From: Hyphomonadaceae bacterium UBA5336
GTDB taxonomy: Bacteria > Pseudomonadota > Alphaproteobacteria > Caulobacterales > Hyphomonadaceae
Length of the DNA stretch: 64,000 nucleotides
Direction of reading: 5' to 3'
Assembly: GCA_002408125.1 (NCBI GenBank)
Contig: DHQO01000033.1
Span: forward strand, 1 to 64,000
The notes beneath the pieces were generated by a model. That model saw only the letters and a list, made by a program, of their open reading frames with translations, was not told the origin of the DNA and ran no database searches. The translations under genes and the position numbers were made by a program. Position 1 is the stretch's first letter. Each line of letters starts with the position of its first letter. Of the stretch, positions 7,963 to 17,306 are shown piece by piece.

Positions 7963-9471
7963 TCAGAACACGCGCGGGGCGATCAGATAGACCAGTGCGG
8001 AGATGATCGGGATGGCAATCAGGTTCAGCCGGATGCCGGCTGCGGCCATGCGCGGCAGGGTTACCTGGCCGGTCGCGAACACCACCGCATTCGGCCCCGT
8101 CGCCATGGGCAGCATGAAGGCGCAGCTTGCTGCCATGGCGAGCGGCGCGGCCAGGAGTTCCACCGGCAGGCCGGTCGAGAGCGCCATGGCCCCGATCACC
8201 GGCATCAGCGCGGCGGCAGTGGCGATATTGCTGGTCACCTCGGTGGCGAAGATCACCACGGTGGTCAGGATCACCATGATCAAGAGGATGGGCAGGGCCG
8301 AAAGCCCCGACATTTCCTCTCCGATCCAGGTGCCGAGCCCGGTGGCGGTGATCGCGGTCGCGAGCGACATGCCCCCGCCGAACAGGAGCAGGACGCCCCA
8401 GGGAATGGACTCCGCGCTTTTCCAGTCGAGCAGCGCGCTGCCTTTCTCATCCTTCGCGCCGGAGGGCACGAGGAAACACAGGATCACACCGAACACCGCG
8501 ATGACATGGTCGGTCATGCCCGCCAGCGGTCGCATGCCGCCAAGCTCGATCAGCTCCAGCGGCTGGCGAAAGATCCAGAGAAAAGCGATGACAGCGAAGA
8601 CCGCGAGCGTGCGCTGTTCGGGCACGGTAATCGGGCCGAGGGCGGCACGCCGCTCGGCGATCACGGCCTGGCCTTCGCTGGCATCCTCGGCATGCAGCGG
8701 AAAGACCCAGCGCGTGAGCACGAACCAGGCCGCGGGCACAAGCACGGTGACCACCGGAATCCCAAGCATCATCCATTGCAGGAAGCCGATGGAAAACCCC
8801 GCCTCGGAATTGAGATAGCCGATGACGATGAGATTGGTCGGCGTACCCACCGGTGTGCCGAGCCCGCCGATCGAGCAGGCCCAGGCGATGCCCAGCAACA
8901 GCGCGAAGGTCAGCGGCCGTTCCATCCGGTCGGCCCCGCCCAGCACCGCGGCGGCCACCGACATGGCAATCGGCATCATCATGATCGAGGTGGCCGTGTT
9001 GGAGATCCACATCGAGAGCAATGCTGCTGCGGCCATGAAGCCGGCCACCAGCATGTTCGGGTGATTGCCGACCTGGGCGACAATGCCCAGCGCGATACGC
9101 TCATGCAGGCGCCAGCGCTCGATCGCCTTGGCAATGATGAACCCGCCCATCAGCAGCACCACGACCGGGTGCATGTAGGGAAAGGTGGCCGCCTGCATGC
9201 TGGAGACCTGAAAGATGGGCAGGACAACCATGGGGAGCAGCGAGGTCACGGGGATCGGGATTGCTTCGGTCACCCACCAGATTGCCATCAGCGAGAGCAG
9301 CGAGAGCACGATCCAGGCGGCGCGCGCATCGCCTACACTGCCCGAGGTCTCCAGCAGGATGTCCGGCAGCGGAAGAAGCTGGATGAGCACGGCCACAAAC
9401 GGCCCTAGCCAGAGCCCGATCATCTGGCGCGTGGTGCGCCCGCCGCCCGCGCGGTCTCGCGAATCCCCCAT
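7963..9471 (-). CDS. DASS/SLC13-type sodium-coupled anion symporter
   Basis: A 502-residue protein with about 11-12 hydrophobic helices, of the divalent anion:Na+ symporter family that imports C4-dicarboxylates, citrate or sulfate. The family signatures SNTATSIMMMPIA (first SNT motif) and TSNIATAAALMPV (second) are present. The ATG at 9471 is preceded by GGAGGAAAC, a strong ribosome-binding site, so a longer frame starting near 9651 is not the real start. It is divergent from bolA. The exact substrate cannot be read from the sequence. Confidence 0.9.
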   Translation of the reverse strand: MGDSRDRAGGGRTTRQMIGLWLGPFVAVLIQLLPLPDILLETSGSVGDARAAWIVLSLLSLMAIWWVTEAIPIPVTSLLPMVVLPIFQVSSMQAATFPYMHPVVVLLMGGFIIAKAIERWRLHERIALGIVAQVGNHPNMLVAGFMAAAALLSMWISNTATSIMMMPIAMSVAAAVLGGADRMERPLTFALLLGIAWACSIGGLGTPVGTPTNLIVIGYLNSEAGFSIGFLQWMMLGIPVVTVLVPAAWFVLTRWVFPLHAEDASEGQAVIAERRAALGPITVPEQRTLAVFAVIAFLWIFRQPLELIELGGMRPLAGMTDHVIAVFGVILCFLVPSGAKDEKGSALLDWKSAESIPWGVLLLFGGGMSLATAITATGLGTWIGEEMSGLSALPILLIMVILTTVVIFATEVTSNIATAAALMPVIGAMALSTGLPVELLAAPLAMAASCAFMLPMATGPNAVVFATGQVTLPRMAAAGIRLNLIAIPIISALVYLIAPRVF

Positions 9472-9620
9472 GTTTCCTCCTGCCCCTATATCCTGGTTGC
9501 CCGAAGCTAGCGGTTTGCGCCCGCCGGGCAAGCCTGCCTGTTTCTGACTGAAACCCCTTTTCGCGGCGGACAGACCCCTGTTAGGAGACAGGCGACCTGC
9601 CTGACCGACCGGAGACTGCC

Positions 9621-9851
9621 ATGGCAATGGACCGCGAAACCCTTGAGACACATCTGCGCGAGGCCTTTCCCGAGGCCGAGATCACGCTGACGGATCTCGC
9701 CGGCGACAATGATCACTGGCAGGCCGAGATCGTCTCGCCGCAATTTGCCGGCATGCCGCGCGTGAAACAACACCAGCTGGTCTATGCCGCCTTGAAAGGC
9801 AAAATGGGCGGCGAGTTGCACGCCCTCGCACTGAAGACGAAGGCGCCTTGA
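9621..9851 (+). CDS. bolA: BolA family protein
   Basis: A 76-residue BolA/IbaG-type protein, short as usual for the group. It has the class-II KH-like fold and the conserved end segment KQHQLVYAAL, which includes the invariant His that helps ligate a shared [2Fe-2S] cluster with a monothiol glutaredoxin. The CGFS glutaredoxin gene follows 66 bp downstream on the same strand, the expected partner. The complex acts in iron sensing and Fe-S trafficking. GGAGACTGCC precedes the ATG. Confidence 0.92.
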   Translation: MAMDRETLETHLREAFPEAEITLTDLAGDNDHWQAEIVSPQFAGMPRVKQHQLVYAALKGKMGGELHALALKTKAP

Positions 9852-9917
9852 CGCCCGGCAGCTGCGCCCTCACATCTCATGGCTGCAATGGATCCCGCGC
9901 AAAGGAGCGCCCCGCAA

Positions 9918-10250
9918 ATGTCCGATGCCGTCCAGGCCGCTATCGACGAAGCCGTGAAAACCAATGATGTCGTCCTGTTCATGAAGGGCACGCCGACCTT
10001 CCCGCAATGCGGGTTCTCATCCGTTGTGGTGCAGATCCTCGATGTGCTCGGCGTGGAATATGTCGCCAACAATGTGCTGGAAGACCAGGCCGTGCGCGAG
10101 GGCATCAAACTCTATTCCGACTGGCCGACCATTCCCCAGCTCTATGTGAAGGGCGAATTTGTCGGCGGCTGCGACATCATCCGCGAGATGTATGAAAGCG
10201 GCGAACTGCGCGACTTCATGGCCGACAAGGGCGTGGACCTGGCAGCCTGA
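9918..10250 (+). CDS. grxD: Monothiol CGFS glutaredoxin (Grx4/GrxD type)
   Basis: A 110-residue monothiol glutaredoxin with the active site CGFS at Cys31, the WPTIPQLYVKGEFVGGCDI segment and the TPTFPQ run. It carries a glutathione-ligated [2Fe-2S] cluster and works with BolA in Fe-S cluster transfer. The ATG at 9918 has AAAGGAG 10 bases upstream. The frame stays open to 9879, but those residues are not family-like. It probably forms an operon with bolA. Confidence 0.95.
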   Translation: MSDAVQAAIDEAVKTNDVVLFMKGTPTFPQCGFSSVVVQILDVLGVEYVANNVLEDQAVREGIKLYSDWPTIPQLYVKGEFVGGCDIIREMYESGELRDFMADKGVDLAA

Positions 10251-10377
10251 CCGCTCTGCCCTTTCAGAAAAACCTGACCTGAAATCCCGTTCCCCTGCGC
10301 CTATACTGGCAGGCGGAGAAGACTGACGAATGGCATGGTCTCCCCGTCTCGTCGAAGCAGACCGGGAGCAGGACCCC

Positions 10378-10731
10378 ATGTATCTGAGCCTAGAGAGCCG
10401 GGCGAACAGGAACGCCTCTGTTCTTGTGCGGGCAGAGAGCGTGCCGGCGGAAACCGCCTTCGTTCATTTCAGCACGAGCAACCAGGACTATACGACCCTG
10501 CCCCCGTCGATGGGCTCTGCGAGCTGGTATTTCAGCTCCGCCCGGGAAGGCATGGTGACGGTCACCGCAGAGGCGCGCGACGCACAAGGCCTGAACATCG
10601 CCTCGGCCCGGGCGAGCATCATGATCGTCGATCCCGTCACCTCCCGCCGCGGCGCGCTCGACCTGTCGGGACACTCGCGCAGCATCCAGGCGCGCACCAG
10701 CGCTGCACTCAGGCCTCCGAAAAAGCCGTGA
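10378..10731 (+). CDS. Hypothetical protein, beta-rich
   Basis: A 117-residue frame with no family I recognise. Composition (alternating V, T, S and aromatics in ASVLVRAES, AFVHFSTSN, GMVTVTAEA) suggests a beta-sandwich. The tail is basic and Pro-rich. No signal peptide is apparent. The ATG at 10378 has AGGA 8 bases upstream and is preferred over the ATG at 10330. It follows the glutaredoxin gene by 127 bp and converges on the small lipoprotein gene. Codon use is GC-rich but less biased than in neighbours, so confidence is moderate. Confidence 0.5.
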   Translation: MYLSLESRANRNASVLVRAESVPAETAFVHFSTSNQDYTTLPPSMGSASWYFSSAREGMVTVTAEARDAQGLNIASARASIMIVDPVTSRRGALDLSGHSRSIQARTSAALRPPKKP

Positions 10732-10738
10732 CCTAGTC

Positions 10739-10924
10739 TCAGCCCGGCTCGAAATAGCGTTCGGCGAAATCGAGGAAACAGGGCCAGTTCGGCCCGTTCT
10801 CATGCCCGCCGAAATGCTGGCGGAAGGCAAGCTCGCCCTCGGGCGCATCCAGCGTTTCGGCCACGCAGGCGCCCAGTGTCAGCGCTGCCGCAATCAGCAT
10901 GCCCATACCATCCCGATGCGCCAT
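10739..10924 (-). CDS. Small predicted lipoprotein
   Basis: A 61-residue protein. It has a basic start, a hydrophobic stretch (MGMLIAAALTL) and a lipobox LGAC with Cys20 as the predicted lipidated residue, leaving a mature peptide of about 42 residues with one further Cys. GGAGGTGAGAGA directly before the ATG is a strong ribosome-binding site and decides the start. No family is recognised. It lies between two plus-strand genes and so has its own promoter. Confidence 0.6.
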   Translation of the reverse strand: MAHRDGMGMLIAAALTLGACVAETLDAPEGELAFRQHFGGHENGPNWPCFLDFAERYFEPG

Positions 10925-11033
10925 TCTCTCACCTCCCATGCTCTTTTCCGGCCAGCCTAGTGAGCGCTATCATTTCTGTCGGGCCGCGCAAGATGGCTTG
11001 CCGAAAACGGGCAAACCTGATTGAAGCGCGCCG

Positions 11034-12359
11034 ATGACCCCACAATCTGCCCCCAAGGTCGGCATCGTCTCGCTCGGATGCCCGAAGGCCCTCGTCGACA
11101 GCGAGCGCATCATCACGCGCCTGCGCGCGGAGGGCTATGCGATCAGCCCGGACTATGCCGGCGCAGACCTCGTGCTGGTGAACACCTGCGGCTTTCTGGA
11201 CAGCGCGCGCGAGGAGAGCCTCGATGCCATCGGCGAGGCGATCGAGCAGAATGGCAAGGTGATCGTCACCGGCTGTCTCGGGGCCGAGCCCGACGTGATC
11301 GAGAAGGCCCATCCCAAGGTGCTCGCCATTACCGGCCCGCACCAGTATGAGCAGGTGATGGGCGCGGTGCACACGCACTTGACGCCGCCGCCGAACCCGA
11401 GGCTGGATCTCATCCCGGAAAGCGGCCTGCGGCTTACCCCGCGCCACTATGCCTATCTGAAGATTTCAGAGGGCTGTAACAATCGCTGCAGCTTCTGCAT
11501 CATCCCGAAACTGCGCGGGGATCTGGCCAGCCGCCCGATCCACCATGTTCTCACCGAGGCCGAGCGGCTGGTGAATGCGGGCGTGAAGGAACTCCTCGTC
11601 ATCTCGCAGGACACTTCCGCATACGGACTGGATGTTAAATACGCGCCGGAAAAATGGCGGGACCGGGAATACCAGACCCGTTTCATTGATCTCGCGCGCG
11701 GGCTCGGCACACTCGGCGCCTGGGTGCGCCTGCACTATGTCTATCCCTATCCGCATGTAGATGAGATAATCGACCTGATGGCCGATGGCAGCGTGCTGCC
11801 CTATCTCGACATCCCCTTCCAGCATGCCAGCCCCTCCGTGCTGAAGGCCATGAAGCGCCCGGCCAAGCAGGACCGCGTTTTGGAGCGCATCAAGGCCTGG
11901 CGCGCGGCCGTGCCTGAGCTTGCGATCCGCTCGACCTTCATTGTCGGCTTCCCCGGCGAGACCGAGGAGGATTTCGAGATCCTGCTCGATTTCATCCGCG
12001 AGGCCAGGATCGACCGGGCCGGCTGTTTCAAATACGAGAACGTCGCCCATGCGGAGTCCCAAGCCCTGCCCGACCATGTGCCCGAAGAGGTGAAGGAAGA
12101 GCGCTGGCACCGCTTCATGGCGGCCCAGGCGGAAGTGTCCGCTGCGCGCGCGGCAGCCCAGGTCGGCACTGTGCAGGATGTAATCGTGGACGCGGCGGGC
12201 GAGACCGCCGGTGAGTGGATCGCCCGCTCGAAAGCCGATGCGCCGGAAGTCGATGGTGTCGTTTATCTCTCAGAGGCGGAAAACGTCCGCCCGGGCGACA
12301 TCCTCAGTGTCCGGATCGATGAGGCGGACGAGTACGACCTCTGCGCCACGCCAGCCTAG
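11034..12359 (+). CDS. rimO: Ribosomal protein S12 methylthiotransferase RimO
   Basis: Radical-SAM enzyme that adds a methylthio group to the conserved Asp of ribosomal protein S12. It has 441 residues. The N-terminal UPF0004 domain carries cluster cysteines Cys16, Cys52 and Cys81. The radical-SAM motif is Cys148-x3-Cys152-x2-Cys155 (CNNRCSFC). A TRAM domain ends the protein. The segment GIVSLGCPKALVDSE separates RimO from MiaB. Its stop overlaps the convergent glmM stop by 4 bp. Confidence 0.96.
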   Translation: MTPQSAPKVGIVSLGCPKALVDSERIITRLRAEGYAISPDYAGADLVLVNTCGFLDSAREESLDAIGEAIEQNGKVIVTGCLGAEPDVIEKAHPKVLAITGPHQYEQVMGAVHTHLTPPPNPRLDLIPESGLRLTPRHYAYLKISEGCNNRCSFCIIPKLRGDLASRPIHHVLTEAERLVNAGVKELLVISQDTSAYGLDVKYAPEKWRDREYQTRFIDLARGLGTLGAWVRLHYVYPYPHVDEIIDLMADGSVLPYLDIPFQHASPSVLKAMKRPAKQDRVLERIKAWRAAVPELAIRSTFIVGFPGETEEDFEILLDFIREARIDRAGCFKYENVAHAESQALPDHVPEEVKEERWHRFMAAQAEVSAARAAAQVGTVQDVIVDAAGETAGEWIARSKADAPEVDGVVYLSEAENVRPGDILSVRIDEADEYDLCATPA

Positions 12360-13687
12360 GCGAGCGCAGACCGCACGGCGGCTTCAAGCTCGTCCAGCCC
12401 GGCCTTCAACGCATCCGTATCCAGCGCCTCGACCATGATCCGGATCAGCGGCTCGGTGCCGGACTCGCGCACCAGCACGCGTCCGTCCGCCCCCAGACGA
12501 TTGGCCACGGCCAGCATCGCATCCTGAACCGCTTCGGTTCGCATCGGGCTTTCGCCCTCGAAGCTGACATTCACGAGTTTCTGAGGAACCGGCTCGAACA
12601 CCCTGGAAATCTCGGAGAATTTCCGCCCGTCCGCCTTCGCGATGGCCAAGGCATGCAGACCGGCCAGCAGGCCGTCTCCGGTTGTTGTGTGATCGAGCAG
12701 CACGATATGGCCGGATTGTTCTCCGCCGAGATTATAGCCCCCCGCGCGCATCGCCTCGACGACAAGCTTGTCGCCGACCCCGGTGCGCTGCAAGGTAAGC
12801 CCACGTTCGGAGAGATAACGCTCCAGCCCGAGATTGGACATCACGGTTGCCACCACGCCGCCGCCCGTCAGACGACCTTCCTCCTGCATCACCGTGGCGA
12901 GTAGCGCGATGAGCTGGTCACCGTCGACCTCCGCGCCGGTCTCGTCCACCATGATGCCCCGGTCGGCATCGCCATCGAGCGCGAGGCCGGCATAGGCGCC
13001 CAGCTCGACCACCTTGGCGGCCAGCGTGTCGGTATGGGTCGCACCGAGGCCGTCATTGATGTTCACCCCGTTCGGCTCCACGCCGATGCTTGTCACCGTC
13101 GCTCCGAAAGCCTTGAGGACAGCCCCCGCGCGCGGCGCGCCGCCGCCATGGGCCGCATCGAGCACGATATGGAGGCCCTCCAGCGTGCCGGCCTCAAGGC
13201 CATAGGGCGCAAGGTCCGGCTCGCCCCATTCGACCAGATTGACCTGGTACGGATCGCCCGGAATGAAGGCGCTGTCGGTGAGCTCGCCCATCAGCGATTC
13301 AATCCAGGTCTGCGCATCGCCCGGCAGTTTGAAGCCGGCGCCATCGAACAGCTTTACGCCATTGTCCGTGGCCGGATTGTGCGAGGCCGTGATCATGATG
13401 CCGAGCATGGCCTCGCTGGTGCGCGTATAGCGGGCAAGCTCCGGCGTACTCGCTTCGCCGAGCAGGTCGATCCGTGCACCGTGTGCCCGCATCGGCGCGG
13501 TCAGCGCATGCATGATCCAGCCGCTGGACGCGCGCGTGTCCCAGCCGATGGCGATGTGCGGCGTGCCTTCCACCGTGGCCGTCAGCCAGGCCCAGAGCGC
13601 CTCGCCGAGCCGAGTCATGCCGAGCGGGGTGATCGGCGGTGTGCCGACCTTCTTGCGGATGCCATCGGTGCCGAAATACCTAGCCAT
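12356..13687 (-). CDS. glmM: Phosphoglucosamine mutase GlmM
   Basis: Interconverts glucosamine-6-phosphate and glucosamine-1-phosphate on the way to UDP-GlcNAc for peptidoglycan and LPS. It has 443 residues. The phosphoserine loop is TASHNP with Ser102, the metal loop is DGDADRG and the sugar loop is GGEQSGH. The C-terminal phosphate-binding segment RESGTEPLIRIMVE is present. The start MARYFGTDGIR is the family start. The ATG overlaps the TAG of the upstream 150-codon gene, indicating coupling. Confidence 0.97.
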   Translation of the reverse strand: MARYFGTDGIRKKVGTPPITPLGMTRLGEALWAWLTATVEGTPHIAIGWDTRASSGWIMHALTAPMRAHGARIDLLGEASTPELARYTRTSEAMLGIMITASHNPATDNGVKLFDGAGFKLPGDAQTWIESLMGELTDSAFIPGDPYQVNLVEWGEPDLAPYGLEAGTLEGLHIVLDAAHGGGAPRAGAVLKAFGATVTSIGVEPNGVNINDGLGATHTDTLAAKVVELGAYAGLALDGDADRGIMVDETGAEVDGDQLIALLATVMQEEGRLTGGGVVATVMSNLGLERYLSERGLTLQRTGVGDKLVVEAMRAGGYNLGGEQSGHIVLLDHTTTGDGLLAGLHALAIAKADGRKFSEISRVFEPVPQKLVNVSFEGESPMRTEAVQDAMLAVANRLGADGRVLVRESGTEPLIRIMVEALDTDALKAGLDELEAAVRSALA

Positions 13688-14132
13688 GCTGCTCGTCTCC
13701 AAACTCTGTCCCGCACCGCTCTGCCCACTGATTGGGTTCGGGCACCCAGACCCCCCGCAGGCTGGCCGGCATCAAGGATATGCCCGTTCCCGTCATCTCA
13801 GAGATGGTCATTTGCGGGGAAAATGCTTGTCCCGGTTGCAGGCAGGCGACCATCATGCCGGGTAGGCTCGCCAGGGCGAGTCGGTCTTCCGCGCTGCCGG
13901 GCGGATCGAAGGCGATCACGCGGCCATCGCTGTCGCCCGACACCAGGAAGGCGCCGCGTGCCCGGGCGGCATCGCGCTCGGCGCACAGGATCACCGGAGC
14001 AGCGAAATCGATATGGGTGAAGGGCTCACAGCTTTTCAGGCTCGCCACCAGTGGCGGCAGGCCGCCCGCGCCATCGAAGGCGCCGGGGGCGTCACATGCA
14101 TCGATCACGATCTGAATCGGGCCGGGGGTCAT
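13680..14132 (-). CDS. Hypothetical protein coupled to glmM
   Basis: A 150-residue protein with no recognised family. It has the N-terminal segment PIQIVIDACDAPGAFDGAGG, Cys residues scattered through it and no transmembrane segment. Its TAG overlaps the glmM ATG (ATGGCTAGG region) and it begins 24 bp after the MBOAT gene stop, so it sits within a probable SGNH-MBOAT-this gene-glmM transcript. Context hints at cell-envelope sugar metabolism, but this is only inference. No clear ribosome-binding site precedes the ATG. Confidence 0.6.
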   Translation of the reverse strand: MTPGPIQIVIDACDAPGAFDGAGGLPPLVASLKSCEPFTHIDFAAPVILCAERDAARARGAFLVSGDSDGRVIAFDPPGSAEDRLALASLPGMMVACLQPGQAFSPQMTISEMTGTGISLMPASLRGVWVPEPNQWAERCGTEFGDEQHG

Positions 14133-14155
14133 ACCCGATGCTTATAGCGATGCGC

Positions 14156-15562
14156 CTAGAACTGGAAGTAGACGAAGGGCGCCGCTTCCAGAGGATAGAG
14201 CGCGAGCAGCAATCCGGCCGTGGCGCCGAGCCCGCTCCAGTAGACCGCGGGCCGTTTCAGGGCCGGCAGGGCGCGGGCGAGCCGGCGGCCGTGGCGACCG
14301 AGCAGTGCGTCAATCGCGATGAGCCCCGGCACAAGCCAGACATACCATGCGAGCATTTGCGGGCCGCCCTCGCGCAGGCCGGTAAAGGCGAGCCAGACCG
14401 CGCCCATATCGGCAAAGCTCTCGGCCCGGAACGCGGCCCAGCTGAGCAGGACAAAGCCCTGTGTCAGGATCAGTGCCGGCAGCCAGCCGATGCGCAGGGA
14501 CGAGCGGCCGAACAGCGCGCGGTGCAGGCTGAGGCCGGCTCCCTGCAGGGCGCCCCAGGCCACGAAGGTCCAGGCCGCGCCATGCCAGAGCCCGCCGAGC
14601 ACCATGGTGATCATCAGGTTGCGATAGGTCGCAAAGCGGCCGCCCCGGTTCCCCCCGAGCGGGATATAGAGATAGTCGCGCAACCAGGAAGACAGCGAAA
14701 TGTGCCAGCGGCGCCAGAAGTCGGCAATGGAAAGCGAGGCATACGGATAATCGAAATTCTTCGGGATGTGATAGCCGAAAAGGCGGGCCACGCCGATGGC
14801 CATCAGCGAATAGCCGGCAAAGTCAAAATAGATCTGCCCGGCAAAGGCGAGCGTGGCGCCGACCAGCGCGAGGTTTGACCAGGCCGCCAGATCGCCGCCG
14901 GAATAGACCGGGTCGACCAGAGGTGCGAGATTGTCCGCGATGCCGGCCTTGTATACGAAACCGATCAGGAAGGCGCGCAGACCCGAAGCGATGAGCGCGC
15001 GCGAAAGGCGCTTTTCGCGCTCCATCTGCGGAAAGAAGCTCGCCGCACGGACGATCGGGCCGGCCACGAGCTGCGGAAAGAAGGCGATATAGAGCGCGAC
15101 CCGGCGCAGGCGGCGTTCGGGCGCGAGATCGCCGCGCGCGGTATCCACCACATAGCTGATCGCCTGGAACACATAGAAGGAGATGCCGACCGGCAGCAGG
15201 ATGTGCAGCACCGGCCAGGACGGCGTGAGCCTCATGGACTCCATCGCCATGGCCGCGCTGGCGGAGAAGAAGCCGAAATATTTGAAGGTCGCGAGCACGC
15301 CGAGATGGCTGGTGATCGCGGTGGCCAGCAGGATGCGCCGGCCTGCCGTCCTCGGCCGCAGCCGTGCGGCCATCAGCGCGCAGGCCCAGCTGACGAGGAT
15401 CACCCAGCCGATCAGCCCGAGGAACCGCCAGTCCCACCAGCCATAGAACACCATGGAGGCGACCAGCAGCAGCGACAGGCGCGCTTCCCTGCCCTTCATC
15501 AGCCAGTAAAACGTGAAGGTCAGCACAAAGAATATGAGGAAGACCGGCTCGGTGAAAATCAT
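14156..15562 (-). CDS. MBOAT family membrane-bound O-acyltransferase (AlgI-like)
   Basis: A 468-residue polytopic inner-membrane protein of the AlgI/DltB/PatA group, which moves acyl groups across the membrane for O-acetylation of extracellular polysaccharides. Visible signatures are TFKYFGFF, LPVGISFYVFQAISYVVD, DFWRRWHISLSSWLRDYLYIP (split here only for description) and the catalytic-His segment LWHGAAWTFVAWG. The family's His in LWHGAAW is retained. It starts within a 4-bp overlap with the upstream SGNH-like gene, the natural partner. The acceptor polymer is not known. Confidence 0.93.
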   Translation of the reverse strand: MIFTEPVFLIFFVLTFTFYWLMKGREARLSLLLVASMVFYGWWDWRFLGLIGWVILVSWACALMAARLRPRTAGRRILLATAITSHLGVLATFKYFGFFSASAAMAMESMRLTPSWPVLHILLPVGISFYVFQAISYVVDTARGDLAPERRLRRVALYIAFFPQLVAGPIVRAASFFPQMEREKRLSRALIASGLRAFLIGFVYKAGIADNLAPLVDPVYSGGDLAAWSNLALVGATLAFAGQIYFDFAGYSLMAIGVARLFGYHIPKNFDYPYASLSIADFWRRWHISLSSWLRDYLYIPLGGNRGGRFATYRNLMITMVLGGLWHGAAWTFVAWGALQGAGLSLHRALFGRSSLRIGWLPALILTQGFVLLSWAAFRAESFADMGAVWLAFTGLREGGPQMLAWYVWLVPGLIAIDALLGRHGRRLARALPALKRPAVYWSGLGATAGLLLALYPLEAAPFVYFQF

Positions 15563-16674
15563 GGCGCGGCGGCCTCCTGGCTGATCTGGAAACGTGGTGC
15601 ACGGTCGAGTGCGCCTGTCGCGATCAGCTCATTGGCGAGCCACTGAGTGTAAATCTCCGCCCCCGGAGCAAGCAGGTGACTGTGATCGAACCAGACTTCG
15701 CCTTCGAGCGCGGCGAGCAGGGCCGGATCTGTCGGTGAGATGCACGGCGCGCTGGCAAGCTCACCCAAGCAGAGACCATCGACATAGGCGCGCTCATGGG
15801 CATCGATCACCGGCGGAAAATAATAGCCGACCTCGCGCACGCCGCGCGCGGTGAGGCGCGCATCGAGCTGGGCGCGCAGGCTGGCGATCCAGAGCGGGCC
15901 GGGACGCGGTGCGAAATTCGGTCCGGCGCGCAGGCCATCCAACCGGAACTCCGGATCGACAGGTTCGCGCGCGGTATACTGAGGGTCATAGGCGGCAAGG
16001 TCGCCGGCATCCTCGGCGCGTTCACCCTGGGAAACGAGGCCGATATTGAGCGCGTTAAGCCCGAAATGGGCGCCCGTCAGGCCGGCCTGTTTCGCACAGT
16101 CGGCCGCACCCGCGCATCCGCCCTGCATCAGGCCGACGCCGGTCCAGGCGCTGGTGCGCAGGTCGAACTGCTCAATGCCGCGCAGGGAAAACTTCGAATT
16201 GTCGAAGAATTGTGCCGGGTGCTGGTCGAAGGCGGCAGCGACCTCGACGAAGACAAGGTCCGGTGCGCGCGGAATGCGCGACAGGAAAGCGTCCAGATGG
16301 GCCTCGCGTTCGGCAAGGCTCGCGGCCTCCAGGCTGAGATTGATCACGCGGTGGGGATAACCGTCGGCGCGCAGCTGGCGGGTGAGCGCCTCGCCATCAA
16401 GGGCGTTGCGCGAATAGGAGGCCCCGGTGAATACGATCAGCGGGACGCGCGGATCGGCTTCGACCTGAGCGACGGCATGATTGACGACACGGTCGAAATC
16501 GGTCGTCCGACCAAGCCCGAAACTGGCGGCGGCGGCCTTCACGGCCATGACGCTGATGGCGAGACTGATCAGGAAGGCAACAGCGCCGCCGGCAAGGTGT
16601 CCGGGGCGCGCAGCGCGCAGGAGATGTGCGGAAACAAGCACGATGGCGGCGAAGGCAAAGACGAGCAGGTTCAA
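15559..16674 (-). CDS. Membrane-anchored SGNH/DltD-like partner of the MBOAT acyltransferase
   Basis: A 371-residue protein with one or two N-terminal hydrophobic segments (about 1-50) and a periplasmic alpha/beta domain. The nucleophile-type segment FTGASYSRNAL (about 80-90) and the late DHSHLLAPGAEIY motif (about 335) resemble the GDS Ser and DxxH motifs of SGNH esterases used by AlgJ/AlgX/DltD-type partners. The start is TTG at 16674. An in-frame TGA lies two codons upstream, so no earlier start is possible. GGAG lies about 11 bases upstream. It overlaps the MBOAT gene by 4 bp. The enzyme role is inferred. Confidence 0.7.
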   Translation of the reverse strand: MNLLVFAFAAIVLVSAHLLRAARPGHLAGGAVAFLISLAISVMAVKAAAASFGLGRTTDFDRVVNHAVAQVEADPRVPLIVFTGASYSRNALDGEALTRQLRADGYPHRVINLSLEAASLAEREAHLDAFLSRIPRAPDLVFVEVAAAFDQHPAQFFDNSKFSLRGIEQFDLRTSAWTGVGLMQGGCAGAADCAKQAGLTGAHFGLNALNIGLVSQGERAEDAGDLAAYDPQYTAREPVDPEFRLDGLRAGPNFAPRPGPLWIASLRAQLDARLTARGVREVGYYFPPVIDAHERAYVDGLCLGELASAPCISPTDPALLAALEGEVWFDHSHLLAPGAEIYTQWLANELIATGALDRAPRFQISQEAAAP

Positions 16675-16788
16675 GGCTCAGATGCTCCCTGTCAGCGGCA
16701 GGCCTGCCCCATTGCGGGTCAGGTCCGGATTTCGCGTATCAGGGGAAGCAAATGCCTTGCCAGTCGCCTCATGGGCGCGCTTTCAGCC

Positions 16789-17268
16789 CTACCAGAGCGG
16801 CGCGTCGGGGGAGGCAGCCGCCGCGAGCTTGCCCATGAGCGTGGCAAGCTGCGCGCGCTCATCCGGGCTGAGGCCATGGATAAGGTCACGCTCGCTGGCA
16901 AGCGCAATGGGCACGACCTGCGCGTAGACTGCCTCGCCATCAGGCGTGAGATGCAGGCGCGCGGCGCGGCCGTCGCTCTCATCGCGCACACGCTCCAGCC
17001 GGCCGACATCCTCCAGCCCGGAGACCGCTCGGCTGACGGCGACCTTGTCCATGGCGGTGCGTTCGGCGACCTGGCTGGCCATCAGGCCCGGCGTTTCGCC
17101 GAGAACGGCCATCACCCGCCACTGCCAGATCGTCAGGCCGAAGGCGCTCTGATAGCGCGCGGCGATAGCGCTGGAGATCGTGTTTGAGAGCACCGAGAGG
17201 CGATAGGGCAGGAAGTCGTTGAGGCTCAGCCTGGGCTCTGCGCCCTGCCCTGTCTCCGGCTCACTCAT
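16789..17268 (-). CDS. MarR family transcriptional regulator
   Basis: A 159-residue winged-helix regulator with the MarR layout: the N-terminal helix PYRLSVLSNTISSAIAARY, the recognition helix MDKVAVSRAVSGLEDVG at about 88-105 and the wing with DESDGRAARLHLTPDG. It is divergent from hppD across 87 bp that contain a 14-bp imperfect palindrome. The obvious inference is control of the tyrosine-catabolic cluster, probably as a repressor released by an aromatic intermediate. The effector is not visible. Confidence 0.92.
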   Translation of the reverse strand: MSEPETGQGAEPRLSLNDFLPYRLSVLSNTISSAIAARYQSAFGLTIWQWRVMAVLGETPGLMASQVAERTAMDKVAVSRAVSGLEDVGRLERVRDESDGRAARLHLTPDGEAVYAQVVPIALASERDLIHGLSPDERAQLATLMGKLAAAASPDAPLW

Positions 17269-17306
17269 TTTTCAGCTCCGCTCGCTTGCACTCTTGCCGC
17301 CATTTA

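Noticed and set aside
10390..10848. 152-codon minus-strand frame overlapping the beta-rich hypothetical gene
   Set aside because: Composition is shadow-like (RG/RPE-rich), it runs through the small lipoprotein gene in another frame, and has no ribosome-binding site.
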